A DNA stretch of 64,000 nt. Origin: Bacillus sp. FJAT-18017. GTDB taxonomy: Bacteria; Bacillota; Bacilli; Bacillales; Cytobacillaceae. The stretch is from assembly GCF_001278805.1 (NCBI RefSeq), contig NZ_CP012602.1, forward strand, positions 2,882,001 through 2,946,000. Reading direction: 5' to 3'. The translations under genes were made by a program, and so were the position numbers. The notes under the pieces are model-generated. The model searched no databases and was not told the origin of the DNA. It saw only the letters and a program-made list of their open reading frames with translations. Of the stretch, positions 8,892 through 19,000 are shown piece after piece; positions within the stretch are counted from its first letter, which is position 1; every line of letters begins with the position of its first letter.

Positions 8892-9659
8892 ATGAAAAAA
8901 ATGATGTTTACATTAATAACCGGTCTAATGGCCATTATTTTAGCAGCATGCGGAGGAAATGAAGAAAGTAAAGAAGCTAAAAATGGTGAAAAGGCAAAAA
9001 CAGCGGAAACCGCTCAGCAGAAGGAACAGCAAAAGCAAATGGAAGAAATGCAAAAGAAACTAGAAGCACAGCAAGTAGATGAAAAGAAAATTGTTGCCAT
9101 AGTGAATGATAAAGAAATTTTAGGAAGCGACTATAATAGTGCTTTAGCATATACACAATCACAAATGCAGCAAATGGGACAAGATCCGACTTCTAAAGAG
9201 GCTGCAGACCAAGTCAAAAACCAAACAATTAACAGCTTAGTCGGACAAACTCTTCTTCTTCAGGACGTAGATAAAAAAGGCTACAAAGTTTCAGAGGCAG
9301 ATATTAATAAGCAGCTGGACGAAGTTAAAAAACAATTTAAAACAGAAAAAGAATTCGAAGCCGCTCTTAAAAAATCCGGCATGGATATGAAAACACTTAA
9401 AACTCAAATAGCTGACGATATTAAAATTAAACAGTACGTTGAGCAAGAAGTGCCGGCTGGTGAAATAACAAATGAAGAAATTCAAAAAACGTATGATCAA
9501 TATGCGGAACAAGGAAAGAGTACTGGTCAAGAAGTTCCAAAGCTTGAAGAAGTAAAACCGCAAATCGAACAATCTCTTCAACAGCAAAAACAGCAGGAAA
9601 AACTCGCTCAGCATGTTGAAGTGTTAAAGAAAAATGCGAAGATTGATATTAAGATTTAA
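8892..9659 (+). CDS. Lipoprotein with SurA N-terminal-like chaperone domain
   Basis: A 255-residue exported lipoprotein. The signal peptide ends in the lipobox IILAACGG, with Cys20 as the lipidated residue. A low-complexity charged linker rich in Lys, Glu and Gln covers residues 22-68. The SurA-N fold follows, from IVAIVNDKEILGSDY through the helical segment ending near EQEVPAGEITNEEIQKTYDQ. It resembles PrsA/SurA foldases but has no parvulin-type PPIase domain, so I expect a holdase-like chaperone on the outer face of the membrane. It is a single gene with its own terminator. AGGAAGG lies ahead of the ATG. Confidence 0.85.
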   Translation: MKKMMFTLITGLMAIILAACGGNEESKEAKNGEKAKTAETAQQKEQQKQMEEMQKKLEAQQVDEKKIVAIVNDKEILGSDYNSALAYTQSQMQQMGQDPTSKEAADQVKNQTINSLVGQTLLLQDVDKKGYKVSEADINKQLDEVKKQFKTEKEFEAALKKSGMDMKTLKTQIADDIKIKQYVEQEVPAGEITNEEIQKTYDQYAEQGKSTGQEVPKLEEVKPQIEQSLQQQKQQEKLAQHVEVLKKNAKIDIKI

Positions 9660-9699
9660 GATATTACACGCTCAAGGGGACAAATGCCCCTTTAAACGA

Positions 9700-9744
9700 A
9701 AAAGAAGATGAATCTCTACAAAAAGTAGTGTTCATCTTCTTTTT
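9700..9744 (+). terminator. Intrinsic terminator after the SurA-N lipoprotein gene
   Basis: AAAAGAAGATGAA pairs with TTCATCTTCTTTT and runs into a T tract. Confidence 0.85.
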
Positions 9745-9852
9745 TATTTACTACATTCAGTGCCATATATGAGGCTCTTTACTTTGGACTCGAACACGTT
9801 AGGTTCTTAAATAATTGTTTATTTAGCATCCGCTATAATTCTGATAGGACCT

Positions 9853-10014
9853 TTAACTATTGCCCGTAGGATCATTTTCAACCTCTGTTTTTTTGGTACC
9901 TTTACTTATATAAGGTTTTGCGCTCTTCTTTTTGTTTGCACTAGATTGCCAACGATTCCAACCCTTCTTGTCTGTTCCTCTCCCTGTTCCACCTTTTCCC
10001 TTAGCTTTACTCAT
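9853..10014 (-). CDS. Small basic Gly/Lys-rich protein (DUF3934-like)
   Basis: A 53-residue, strongly basic protein that begins MSKAKGKGGTGRGTDKKGWN and continues with RWQSSANKKKSAKPY. The ATG at 10014 follows a good GAGGTGATT ribosome-binding site, and codon use is normal, so I consider it real despite its length. It resembles the small Bacillus proteins I remember as DUF3934, whose function is unknown. The basic, low-complexity composition would suit binding to nucleic acid or a spore component, but that is speculation. It lies alone between the lipoprotein gene and the SnoaL-like gene. Confidence 0.7.
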   Translation of the reverse strand: MSKAKGKGGTGRGTDKKGWNRWQSSANKKKSAKPYISKGTKKTEVENDPTGNS

Positions 10015-10220
10015 AGAATCACCTCATTATTATTCTAGGTTGAGTTACCTATCTAGTTAGTTTTAGTCATTTTATTTGGTTATTAACCAAGAATATTGCA
10101 CTAAATAACTTTCGTCCAGTCACCAATACTAAGTGTAGCAACAGCTAACTCCCCCACTTATAACGGAACCCGTTAAAATGGGGAGCTTTACGCATCAGTT
10201 TACATAAATACTATCATTCC

Positions 10221-10595
10221 TCAGAACGCACCATTTTCATTAGGGGAATTCTCCGGTATTGGCTGACCAACATCCCACATTTCGACGATAAAGTCATCAT
10301 GGAAGCGAAAGATGTGGACCACAGCTGCCCCTGGATCATCTTGCTTTTGCTTTATGTGGGAATGAATCATAACAAGGTCCCCTTCTTCGACGACATGTTT
10401 TACTTGAAGGGTTTTATTTGGATTTTCTCCGGCGTTCTCTTCCATTGCAAGTATAAGTGATTTGGCATCCCCGCGGAAATAGGGATTATGATGACGAAAA
10501 TCGGGACTAACGTACCTACGATATCCTTCTCGCACTTCCCCTGTTGCAACTAGTTGCAAAAAAGAGACTGCCTTATTTTTCAGTGAATTGCTCAT
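10221..10595 (-). CDS. SnoaL/NTF2-like fold protein
   Basis: A 124-residue protein of the SnoaL-like polyketide cyclase/NTF2 superfamily. Recognisable parts are the opening helix with VREGYRRYVSPDFRHHNPYF, the strand DLVMIHSHIKQ, and the closing VHIFRFHDDFIVEMWDVGQP, which together form the cone-shaped barrel. Such proteins are often annotated as predicted aldol-condensation or ester-cyclase enzymes, but the activity is unproven. The ATG start follows AAAAGGATGA. It is a single gene; a GC-rich imperfect hairpin at 10146-10190 may terminate it. Confidence 0.8.
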   Translation of the reverse strand: MSNSLKNKAVSFLQLVATGEVREGYRRYVSPDFRHHNPYFRGDAKSLILAMEENAGENPNKTLQVKHVVEEGDLVMIHSHIKQKQDDPGAAVVHIFRFHDDFIVEMWDVGQPIPENSPNENGAF

Positions 10596-10703
10596 TGTAT
10601 ATCATCCTTTTTATTAGTGATATTCTTCATAGATCAGTCATTAAATCTTTATGACAAAATCCTTTACTAATATGTGCCTGTACTCCATACTAGACCTTCA
10701 TTT

Positions 10704-11279
10704 TTAATAGAGGTTAACATGGTTTACGATTACTTGTCCCCATCTGGATTTCCAATCCTTTTTTTTAATTCTTTGCTCAAAAATGGCTATCCTTTCAGAA
10801 GACTCTGCAAAATAAGGAGTAGGCTTTACTATTAATTTTATAACGTCTTCTATTCCATGAGGAGCAGTTAGCATTATTTTATCATTTCTATCTAATTTTA
10901 CCCCAATTGCAGTGGCGGTCTCCGGAAATTTTGATATTGCATCCACAGACGATATGTAAGGTGAAATATTATTTACCACATGCATTCTCGCCTGATTCTT
11001 CACGGACCAGGGTATTTCAGGCGAAATTTCGAGCAATTTTTGTTCCAACTTTTTTTCGGTTTGTTCATCGGTATTTTTTGGGTCAAAGTAAATCACATCG
11101 ACATCAGCTGTAGCGGTCCTCTTTGTGAATCCGTGCAATGTATCCCATATTTTCGAACGCACAAAGCCTGCACATACCCACCAATCTGATAAATCTAATG
11201 ATTGAGCAGCCTTTAGTATTTCCATCATCCACTCGTCTTCCCGAATAATTCGTATGATATCTTCTTCATTTTTTAACAT
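10704..11279 (-). CDS. Nucleotidyltransferase-like protein (DUF925/COG3575 type)
   Basis: A 191-residue protein of the minimal nucleotidyltransferase-like group. WWVCAGFVRSKIWDTLHGF (about residues 32-50) holds the glycine turn, and ADVDVIYFD supplies the metal-binding Asp-x-Asp pattern. The 3' part (KLDRNDKIMLTAPHGIEDVI) is typical of the family, whose substrate is unknown. The ATG start follows AGGAGGACGGA. No partner gene lies beside it. Confidence 0.82.
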   Translation of the reverse strand: MLKNEEDIIRIIREDEWMMEILKAAQSLDLSDWWVCAGFVRSKIWDTLHGFTKRTATADVDVIYFDPKNTDEQTEKKLEQKLLEISPEIPWSVKNQARMHVVNNISPYISSVDAISKFPETATAIGVKLDRNDKIMLTAPHGIEDVIKLIVKPTPYFAESSERIAIFEQRIKKKDWKSRWGQVIVNHVNLY

Positions 11280-11444
11280 TCCGTCCTCCTAAAGTGCTAT
11301 TAACTCGATTAGCGAATTGATGAATTTACTTAATCCTATAGTCACTTTAGCATTTTAATCGAAAGCATGGCCCTTTTTCTTTGGAAAACATTTAGCAAAC
11401 CAATATACTTACTATTAATACATAAGAAAGGAAGGGTGAGTAGT

Positions 11445-12251
11445 GTGACAACTGCAACAGTTGCTTCAATTTGGAGATATCCGGTTAAATCAATGATGGG
11501 TGAGGAATTAAATGCTTGCGAAGTGACGAAAAAAGGCTTATTTGGCGACAGAGCCTATGGTGTAATCGACAATGAAACTGGCAAACTTGCTAATGCAAAA
11601 AATCCAAAAAAGTGGCCAAACATGTTTCAATATCGTGCCAAGTATATAGACCAGCCACAAAAGGATGCTGCAATACCTCCAGTAAGAATTACTTTTCCGG
11701 ATGGAAGATGGGTCGATAGCATTGATGAGGAAAAAGATAACTTGCTGTCAGGAAGTTTTAATCGAACTGTTCAATTATCGAGCCCCTCGGCAATGGATGT
11801 ACAGTTCGAAGGCTATATTCCTGAGGAAATTGAGGAACTTGATAATAAAGGCACAGTATTCACCAGAACTTCACCTGAAAACACGTTTTTTGACATTGAT
11901 TTCGTTCACATCATTACAACTTCAACGATTAATTACTTAAGGAAGCTCGCACCAGAAAGCAGGATTGAGCCGCGCCGGTTCAGGCCAAACCTTATTGTTG
12001 AAGTTCCCAATGTTGAAGCTTTTGTGGAAAATGATTGGGTGGGGAAAACACTGACTGTTGGCGATGTTCAACTTAAAATTTCTCAAGAAACTAAGCGATG
12101 TGTTATGACTACATTAGCTCAGGGCGACCTGCCAAAAGATCCAAACGTACTAAGGTCGATTGTCAGAAATAACGCTGGGAGCTTTGGGGTATATGCTTCA
12201 GTAGTAAAACCTGGCAGTATAAAGATTGGAGATACCATTGAGATAGGTTAA
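11445..12251 (+). CDS. MOSC domain protein (molybdenum-cofactor sulfurase C-terminal type)
   Basis: A 268-residue protein with an N-terminal MOSC beta-barrel (ASIWRYPVKSMMGEELNACEV) and a C-terminal MOSC domain. The family-typical Cys sits in ETKRCVMTT and the conserved stretch is RRFRPNLIVEVP. MOSC proteins move sulfur or reduce N-hydroxylated compounds using molybdenum cofactor. A GTG start at 11445 is chosen because GGAAGGG lies just upstream and the aligned domain starts there; an ATG at 11367 would add 26 residues with no ribosome-binding site. No molybdopterin genes are nearby. Confidence 0.85.
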   Translation: MTTATVASIWRYPVKSMMGEELNACEVTKKGLFGDRAYGVIDNETGKLANAKNPKKWPNMFQYRAKYIDQPQKDAAIPPVRITFPDGRWVDSIDEEKDNLLSGSFNRTVQLSSPSAMDVQFEGYIPEEIEELDNKGTVFTRTSPENTFFDIDFVHIITTSTINYLRKLAPESRIEPRRFRPNLIVEVPNVEAFVENDWVGKTLTVGDVQLKISQETKRCVMTTLAQGDLPKDPNVLRSIVRNNAGSFGVYASVVKPGSIKIGDTIEIG

Positions 12252-12280
12252 TACAGACTTGCACCGATTTTTCTGTGGCT

Positions 12281-12306
12281 GGGCTGCTGTATTGCAGTCC
12301 TTTTTT
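12281..12306 (+). terminator. Intrinsic terminator after the MOSC gene
   Basis: GGGCTGC and GCAGTCC form a stem with one G-U pair, followed by TTTTTT. Confidence 0.7.
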
Positions 12307-12349
12307 GTTTTGGACAGCATTAACTTGTGGTTCCCTTCTGGAATCACTT

Positions 12350-12904
12350 TTAAGAAATGGAATTAGCAATTTCCACTAATATCTCGGGAGTAATTTCTTT
12401 TGATAACTTTTTATTTATTCCGAGTATATATTGCCATTTGCCATATTCGAAAACAAGAAATTCTTGATTAATTAATTCCATATAGATAGCATTTTGGCCG
12501 TCTTTAAGCTTGTACAATTTTTGATTGGCTTTATCTTTAAAATCAATTTTTTTCTTCAGTGGCCTAATGGTAATTTTATAAAAATTCTCCGGCTTTTTTT
12601 CATTCAAATATTCTATTTCCAGGGAATCATTTGTTTTATGTACTTTGTCCTCCCAAAACCTTCCGAATTGGTGAGAGAATGGAATAGCAGGAATCATCAG
12701 TGGGAGTTTTACCTCTTCCTTGAAGTGTTTTTCACACTCATTAACTGCCTCTCCCACCGATTTATAGCCAATTTCTTTATAAAATTCTATAAATGGAGTC
12801 GGAGAATCTTTTGGTTTTGCACCTACTGTTGGAATAGTTTGCGCGCTAAAAAAGGCACACAAAAACAGTAATATCACAGGAACCTTCCTGAACAATTTTA
12901 TCAC
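12350..12904 (-). CDS. Secreted protein of unknown function
   Basis: A 184-residue protein with a clear signal peptide: basic start, hydrophobic core VPVILLFLCAFFSA, probable cleavage near VGA at about residue 29. The mature part has charged, strand-rich segments (DSLEIEYLNEKKPENFYKIT; NQEFLVFEYGKWQYILGI) and ends in a short helix. I do not recognise a family, though the pattern resembles small Bacillus lipoprotein-like proteins that lack the lipobox Cys. The start is GTG at 12904; a TTG four codons later has the better-spaced GGGTGAT. The preceding terminator at 12970-12997 separates it from the upstream CgeB-like gene. Confidence 0.65.
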   Translation of the reverse strand: MIKLFRKVPVILLFLCAFFSAQTIPTVGAKPKDSPTPFIEFYKEIGYKSVGEAVNECEKHFKEEVKLPLMIPAIPFSHQFGRFWEDKVHKTNDSLEIEYLNEKKPENFYKITIRPLKKKIDFKDKANQKLYKLKDGQNAIYMELINQEFLVFEYGKWQYILGINKKLSKEITPEILVEIANSIS

Positions 12905-12969
12905 CCTAAATATATGTTTAGTTTAGCTTTTCCGAGTTGATTTTAAATAATCCTCCAATATTCACTCAT

Positions 12970-12997
12970 AAAAAAAGCCAAGTGGTTTTTCACTCGG
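12970..12997 (-). terminator. Intrinsic terminator after the CgeB-like gene
   Basis: On the minus strand CCGAGTG pairs with CACTTGG around a 6-base loop, followed by CTTTTTTT. Confidence 0.75.
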
Positions 12998-13043
12998 ATC
13001 TAGTAAAACAACTCAGCCAAAAAATCCAAAAAAAATTTTTTTA

Positions 13044-14216
13044 TTATGCTTTTTTCTTTATTTTAATTATTTGACCTGCATATATTTTATCTGAACTAAG
13101 ATTATTAAGTTCAATTAATTGTTCTAACGGGACACTAAATCTGTTTGCAATTTTTGCAAGAGTGTCATCAGGAGAAATCTTATAAATTTCATAGATTTCT
13201 TTTAGAAAATCTGAATAATGTATAATATCTCCGGTTTCTCTCAAAATCCCTCTGTTTTGTAATACTTCAAGTATTCGCTTAGCTCGATTTCGATAGGAAT
13301 GTTCTTGGACAGCTATTTTAGCATTTTCGCGTATTTGTTGTCTTTCTAGATCATTATTTAAATAATATTGAACCTTCTTAACTGTTTCCTCACTGTGGGA
13401 TGAAACAATTAAATCTTGATCTGCTGTGAATTTTTCTCGAACTGCAGGTGTATCCGATGTTAATAAAACCCCACCAGAACCAAGAATTTCAAAAGTGCGC
13501 ATAGTAAGTTGCGAGCTGGAATTTTGCAATCCAAGAACGATTTTGGCAGAACTATAGACTTTATATGCATCCCTGTAGTCTAAATAGCCATGAATCCACT
13601 TAGCTGGAATGTCTCTTCCAAAATAATCACCCATTTTACCCCAATTCTTCCCCCAAAAGTCAACACGAATTCCATCCTTGATAAGGGGCTTTATTAATGT
13701 TTTTAAAGCATCCGAACGGAACGCATTTGGATTTTCTTTAAGATATTCAGGATAAGCATTCGCTACTACCGCTATGTCACAACGATAGTTATTCATTGGT
13801 TGTACCGGGAAATGGACAACCGGATGGTACCCAAATTCTAAATGATCCGCCTTGAAACCTAGCTCCTCATATTTTTCACATAGTGAAGGTGTAACTGTAA
13901 AAACGAAATCTGGTTTAATTGCCTTAATAAGAGGTATTGTAAAATTTTCAGTGTGTAAAGGGTCTTCAGTTGCCCAATAAACGAGAGGTATCGTTGTTTT
14001 CTTGATAGCCTTTCGGATCCACCGCCATTTTTCTTTAGAGTGTTCGGCTGTCCATCCGACAGATATGATTAAATCTGGCTTAAACAAATCTATCATTTCT
14101 GAAATATTATTCTTACTTAATGGCCCAGAAATCATTACCGAATGCCCTTCTTCTTTAAAACCATTAGGTAAACCATAAATCCACATTGGGTGACTTTCTA
14201 GAAATAAAATCTTCAA
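13044..14216 (-). CDS. CgeB-like glycosyltransferase with C-terminal LysM domain
   Basis: A 390-residue protein of the CgeB/YkvP type. The N-terminal half ([36 protein letters not shown]) matches the DUF3880 region. The C-terminal half ([25 protein letters not shown]) is a GT-B glycosyltransferase nucleotide-sugar site, with the Glu of RTFE. Residues about 343-388 form one LysM domain ([36 protein letters not shown]), which binds peptidoglycan or cortex glycans. CgeB proteins glycosylate the outermost spore layer in B. subtilis. I infer a spore-surface glycosyltransferase tethered by LysM. The start is TTG at 14216. There is no signal peptide, consistent with action in the mother cell. Confidence 0.8.
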   Translation of the reverse strand: MKILFLESHPMWIYGLPNGFKEEGHSVMISGPLSKNNISEMIDLFKPDLIISVGWTAEHSKEKWRWIRKAIKKTTIPLVYWATEDPLHTENFTIPLIKAIKPDFVFTVTPSLCEKYEELGFKADHLEFGYHPVVHFPVQPMNNYRCDIAVVANAYPEYLKENPNAFRSDALKTLIKPLIKDGIRVDFWGKNWGKMGDYFGRDIPAKWIHGYLDYRDAYKVYSSAKIVLGLQNSSSQLTMRTFEILGSGGVLLTSDTPAVREKFTADQDLIVSSHSEETVKKVQYYLNNDLERQQIRENAKIAVQEHSYRNRAKRILEVLQNRGILRETGDIIHYSDFLKEIYEIYKISPDDTLAKIANRFSVPLEQLIELNNLSSDKIYAGQIIKIKKKA

Positions 14217-14400
14217 AAGCTATCATCCCTTTTAATTAAACTTTCTCCTATTAATATGTGAATGATTAAAAGCTTGTCACGGTATTAGTCTATGAATAAT
14301 AAATTTTAGAAAACCTGCCTAAAAGATCTTAGTTATTTTAAACTTCTTCCCACAGGCTTTTTTGAACTAAATTGCCCTGTTGTTCAATAGCGAATTCAAT

Positions 14401-14434
14401 AAAAAAGTGCGAAAACCTCATTAGGTCATTCGCA
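14401..14434 (-). terminator. Intrinsic terminator after the metalloprotease gene
   Basis: GTGCGAA-ACCT and AGGT-TTCGCAC pair; the minus strand then has TTTTTT. Confidence 0.8.
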
Positions 14435-14492
14435 CACGTTAGTTATATAGGATGCTTTACAATCCAGAAAATTACTTAGAAAAAGTATTGTT

Positions 14493-15329
14493 CTAATAAT
14501 CCAGCCAAGTGCTAATGCTGTCCTTAAAACCGTGATCTTTCCAAGCTGTAATTGCGTTCATTTCTCCAACTTGTAAAACTTTTTCTTGAAATAACATATC
14601 GCCCAAAAAGTATGCCAATCGAGGAAAACCAAAGGTTTTTCCTCCATTAATGGAGAACCACTCACGAAAAATTTCTTGCTGGGTACATTCTGCAAGATCT
14701 TTTGCAAACTCAAATTGAATTTCCTCTTTGTTGGATGATGCAAATCCCAACCATTCATCACCATTATCATCGTAAGAAAAATATATTGAAGAAGACAGTC
14801 CAGGTGATGTTATCCTTGAAAAATGTGTAGCCGCCCCTTCTTGAAATAGCCAGGTAAGAGGACTATTCCAATCCACTTTTGACCAGTCATTTCCCGCTTT
14901 ATCTGAAATAATATTATGAGTAACGTGTCCTAATTCGTGTGCAATAATGGCTTGTAAATGACTGCTTTCCGAAAATTTTTCTAACGCAAAAGTCACATTA
15001 GGTATTATTTGTTTGTGTGTATAGGCATTAGAACCAAAACCACCAACGATTAAATTTACATCAATAGGAAAATCAACCTGATACATACTCAAATAATTGT
15101 GCTCTACTTCTTTTATAATAGTAACAATTTCGTTGTGGATTAAATGGATGGATGTGAAGACTTGAGGATACCTTGTTATCGACTGAATATGCCTTTCTTC
15201 AGAGTCTTTGCAATGATATAAAAAATACTCCCTGAAGATCTCTGGAAACTTCATATAGTAGCTCCGCAAAAAAATTATAGAAGGTTGATAGTTTTCCAAA
15301 AAATACGGTACTGTATCAATTATTCTCAA
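14493..15329 (-). CDS. HExxH zinc metalloprotease-like protein
   Basis: A 278-residue cytoplasmic protein with the zinc protease motif HELGH in LQAIIAHELGHVTHN at about residues 145-159. The two His and the Glu are the metal and catalytic residues; a Glu in the downstream helix LFQEGAATHF is a plausible third ligand. It resembles the DUF2268 class of predicted Zn-dependent proteases and is similar in plan to the gene at 45284-46102. The start is TTG at 15329, seven bases after AGGAGG; an upstream TTG at 15374 has no ribosome-binding site. The substrate is unknown. Confidence 0.75.
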   Translation of the reverse strand: MRIIDTVPYFLENYQPSIIFLRSYYMKFPEIFREYFLYHCKDSEERHIQSITRYPQVFTSIHLIHNEIVTIIKEVEHNYLSMYQVDFPIDVNLIVGGFGSNAYTHKQIIPNVTFALEKFSESSHLQAIIAHELGHVTHNIISDKAGNDWSKVDWNSPLTWLFQEGAATHFSRITSPGLSSSIYFSYDDNGDEWLGFASSNKEEIQFEFAKDLAECTQQEIFREWFSINGGKTFGFPRLAYFLGDMLFQEKVLQVGEMNAITAWKDHGFKDSISTWLDY

Positions 15330-15410
15330 AAAAATCCTCCTATTCACATAAGCAATCGCAATAGCTAACTTCAATTAATAATGGCATGGTTATTCAAATT
15401 AATTTTACCA

Positions 15411-15500
15411 TTACGATCTAAGTTTTTCTTTAACTGCCCCGGTTAGCCATCCATTAAGCGCAAAACCGGCCAACCAATATTCACGCTGCCACCTTGAAAA
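15411..15500 (-). pseudogene. Possible 3' remnant of a coding sequence
   Basis: On the minus strand a short open stretch encodes WQREYWLAGFALNGWLTGAV followed by KEKLRS and a stop. It has protein-like composition but no start codon, since a TGA stop lies just before it. It may be the tail of a decayed gene upstream of the metalloprotease; the parent family is not recognised. Confidence 0.25.
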
Positions 15501-15614
15501 AATTCATTTATATATTTTGAAATGGACAATAATAATACATGGCTCCCCTACCCAACTAAATTCTTCACAATTTGAAGGGGCAATAATGATTGCAAGGTGT
15601 TCTAACCCTTGAAA

Positions 15615-15653
15615 TGAAAAAAGGTTTTCTGTGTTGAGCAGAAAACCTTTTTC
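15615..15653. terminator. Bidirectional-looking terminator
   Basis: AAAAAGGTTTTCTG and CAGAAAACCTTTTT form a 14-bp stem with T/A tracts on both sides. It separates the remnant region from the long repeat at 15668. Confidence 0.65.
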
Positions 15654-15667
15654 GTGTTTAATGAAAA

Positions 15668-16020
15668 TTTCGACTGTGGATAACTTTTATTACTGAGCGT
15701 ATCTACGTCTAGGTCCACAAGGAACGCTTCGGCGGCATAAGCATCGCACGAAATTACGCAATAGCGTAATGAGGAGAGCCCACGCGTGCGCAAACTTCAG
15801 GCCTCCTCCCTACGATAAGTCATCATCGAATCGCATTCGCTCTTCGTGATTCCTTTATCCCACTCTTAAGGCTCAGTAAGCCTCCTCCGTCGGCAACTGA
15901 TCCTAAAGGTCCGATTCGTTCAACTAACCATCAGCAAAAATCGCTGATGGAAGTTTCACTATATCTCAGTCGAAGTCCCTCCATTTTATACGGCGATGGT
16001 CAAGGTACTTGCGCTTTTGT
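15668..16020 (+). repeat. Long modular dispersed repeat, copy 1
   Basis: This 350-base element shares long stretches with 36207-36515: the start (TGTGGATAACTTTTAT, then TCTACGTCTAG and TCCACAAGGA), the middle (CTTCAGGCCTCCTCCCTACG, ATAAGTCATCATCGAATCGC, TCGAAGTCCCTCCATTT) and the end (CTTGCGCTTTTGTT). It contains a perfect DnaA box (15675-15683), a hairpin ATTACGC/GCGTAAT near 15756, and a block of roughly 115 bases absent from the other copy, including CCATCAGC/GCTGATGG. No coding potential was seen. It lies at the 3' end of the large secreted-protein gene. Confidence 0.8.
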
Positions 16021-16052
16021 TCTTCCATTGGAGTATTCTATTTATTAGAAAG

Positions 16053-19000
16053 TTATTTTCCAGGATTTTGAGGTCTCCCTGGATTATCTGGTCTACCAGG
16101 ACTTTCTGGTTTACCGGGTTTATTTGGCTTGCAAGGTTTGCCTGGATTTTCTGGCTTACCAGGTTTGTCAGGTTTACCTGGCTTGCATAGTTGATCTGCC
16201 CATGTGATTGTATAGTTTAACGTGGAAATGCCATCAGTTCCTGTTGTTATGATTTCTGTTTTACCAGTTGAATGTACGAGTTCAACTGTTGCACCAAGTT
16301 GGCTGGCCTCTGCTACTATGTTTTCAGTTGGGTCAGCATATATGGTGTAGTTAAATTTACCTGGTTGGAAGTCTTCAATTCCTTTTCCATCAATGTTAAT
16401 CGCTCGTAAGGTTGCGTCTGTTTCAGGAACCGGGATTTTGTAAAGCTCACTTCCAAGTGCATAATAGATGCTTCCATCAACCCCGACCGTCATGCTGTTC
16501 ATGAAATCCTCTACAAGCACTTTGTAATCTAATGTTTTAGGATCAATGACAATCAAACTGCGTGCTAATGTTGTATAGAGCATGCCATCCGGTCCCCACT
16601 GAAGGCGGTAAGGAAACCATTTACTGCTATTATACAAACTTGGCCGAATGACTTTACTATCCACCACTTCATAGGTTTCAGGATTCATCTTAAAGATTGT
16701 ACCTTCAACGGCACCCCATATGAATCCATCTGGTCCGATTGATAAATCACCTATCATTCGAGGTGTTACATCAATTCCCGGGATTTTCGGTGTGAACTCT
16801 GTAATCTTTTCACCTTTTTCAACATCCCAAACAAAGATTTTTGCTTCATCTGCTTTAGGATTAATTCCTAATCCACCCCAGACAGACGTTCCTCCAAATA
16901 GCTTTCCATCGTGGTAGGCCAAGCTAATAATACTTTGATCCTGAACGACATTCCTCTGCTGAGACCATTCATCAGTTTCAGAATCATAGATAGCCAGAGC
17001 TCCGCCTAAGACACCATAGTCAGGGATTGTTCCAACAAATAGCTTATTTTCACCTGATGTGATAGCAAAAGGGCGGTCTTGTTCATCTTTAATATCATAT
17101 TCAAGCTTTGGATTGCTATTTAAATCTACTGGCTGTGATGGATCATAGCTGTACATAATAGCCCCTACATATGTTCCGAAATAAACGGTATCGTCCAAGA
17201 ATCCGATTCCCTCTGGCTGGGCAAACGAAGAAACATTCACTTCGACTTCATCAGTGAATGGATTATATACACTCATTCCACGCTGATATCCGCCCATATA
17301 AAGCTTTCCGTCTGGACCAGATTCAAGTGATTGAATCGCTACAGCAGTTGCAGCGAGGTCCAACATGACAAACGACAACTCATTTGTTTGGGGGTGATAT
17401 AGCATATATTCGCCATACTGTGTCACCATAGACAATACTGTTTTGCCAGAAGATAACGTTAGCCAAGCCATATCCTTTACCCGTGGAGTATCGGGTAGAA
17501 CTGGAAGCCCCTCAATTAATGTTTCTTTGTTTTCATTCAAATCATATTTGTACAACTGTGTTCCTTTTTTATAATAAATCATGTTTGGCTGATTCGGATC
17601 AGGTTCAGATATCATATTGCTAAACTCAAAAGAACCTTCAACTTCCATTGTCTTTGGATCAATGACAAGCATATTAATAGTTGAAACGGCAACAAGAAGC
17701 TTCCCATTTACAACCCAAATATCCTGGATAAAACCATTTTCACCTGAGTGTCCTTCTATGATAAGCTCCTCTTTTTCACCGGAATGGCGATTAATTTTAT
17801 ACAGATGCTTCGTCGTTCCAATTCCTGCATAAATATAATCTCCTTCAACAGCTAATCCACGTACGTAATCTTGGGTGGAGACACGACCAAAGTCTCTGAA
17901 TTCGCCTGTGTTGATATCATATTCGAAAACACCTGCACCTGGGTAGGTAGCACCATAAATCTTGCCATCTTCCGTCGCCTCAATATCCCAAACCCAAGCA
18001 GCTGAAGGATTAGCTCCTAGGTATTCAACTTCTTTTCGTGCCGGAACATAACGATATAATTTTCCATCAGAAGTACCCGCAAAGTACACGTTTTTATCAG
18101 GGCCAATGGTTATGGCCCATACAGCTTCTGTATTATCAATTACTTTAGAAAATTTGAGTTTTCCCGTTTCGGCGTCCAATACCGAGAAAGTTCCAGGATG
18201 GCCATTCGAATGATAATATATTTCATTCTCACCCAAACTATTTTTTTGAATAGCCCCAGCTTGTCCCAGCTGAACATGGACCATTTCTCCAAGGTTAATA
18301 GGATCAGCATATTCACGGTCTAATTTGGAATCATCTGTTACTTTTTTGAATGTAACATCATCGAAATAGACTTCTGTGAAACTAATGCCTCCCGAATAGA
18401 ATGCAAGTCTTGCGTATGCTGCATTTTCAGGAACAACACTAAATACCTTTAAATCAATCCATTCGTTTTTCGGCAAGTTGCCGTTAAGTTCTCGATGGTC
18501 AGTAATTTTCTTATTGTCTTTATCAAAATATCGAATTTCGGCCACGACATTATGTGACTGGCTAACGACATTGGAAAAGACAGTTAATAAATAGGAGGCA
18601 CCAGGTTCAACGGCAACCTTATCACTTAAAACACTTACGCCTGCTTTGTCAGTTATATCGTGTAAGTGTAAGCTTTGTACTCCTGTACGAGCCCGTTCTA
18701 AACTAACTTGAATGCCTGGTCCTTCAAACTCTGATTTCCATCCTGAAATGTTGCCATCCGTCACTTTCTCTTCAAAGCCTGGATTCACCACTTCTTTGTT
18801 AATATCCTCTGTTGGAGGTTCTTCAGTGGATCTACCTTCAATGGTTACATCATCAAAAAACGCTTCCGTAAGGGAAGGATGACCCGAATTAAAGCGTAAT
18901 TCGACTTTGGCAGCACCAGCAGGAACCTCAAAAGGAACTTGAATTTCAGTCCATTTGTTTGTTCCTAAAACTGCAGAGCCGAAGTTAATAAAGGTAGCTG

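Noticed and set aside
15602..15793. Minus-strand open frame of 63 codons in the long repeat
   Set aside because: It lies wholly within a dispersed non-coding repeat and the terminator beside it, with no ribosome-binding site.
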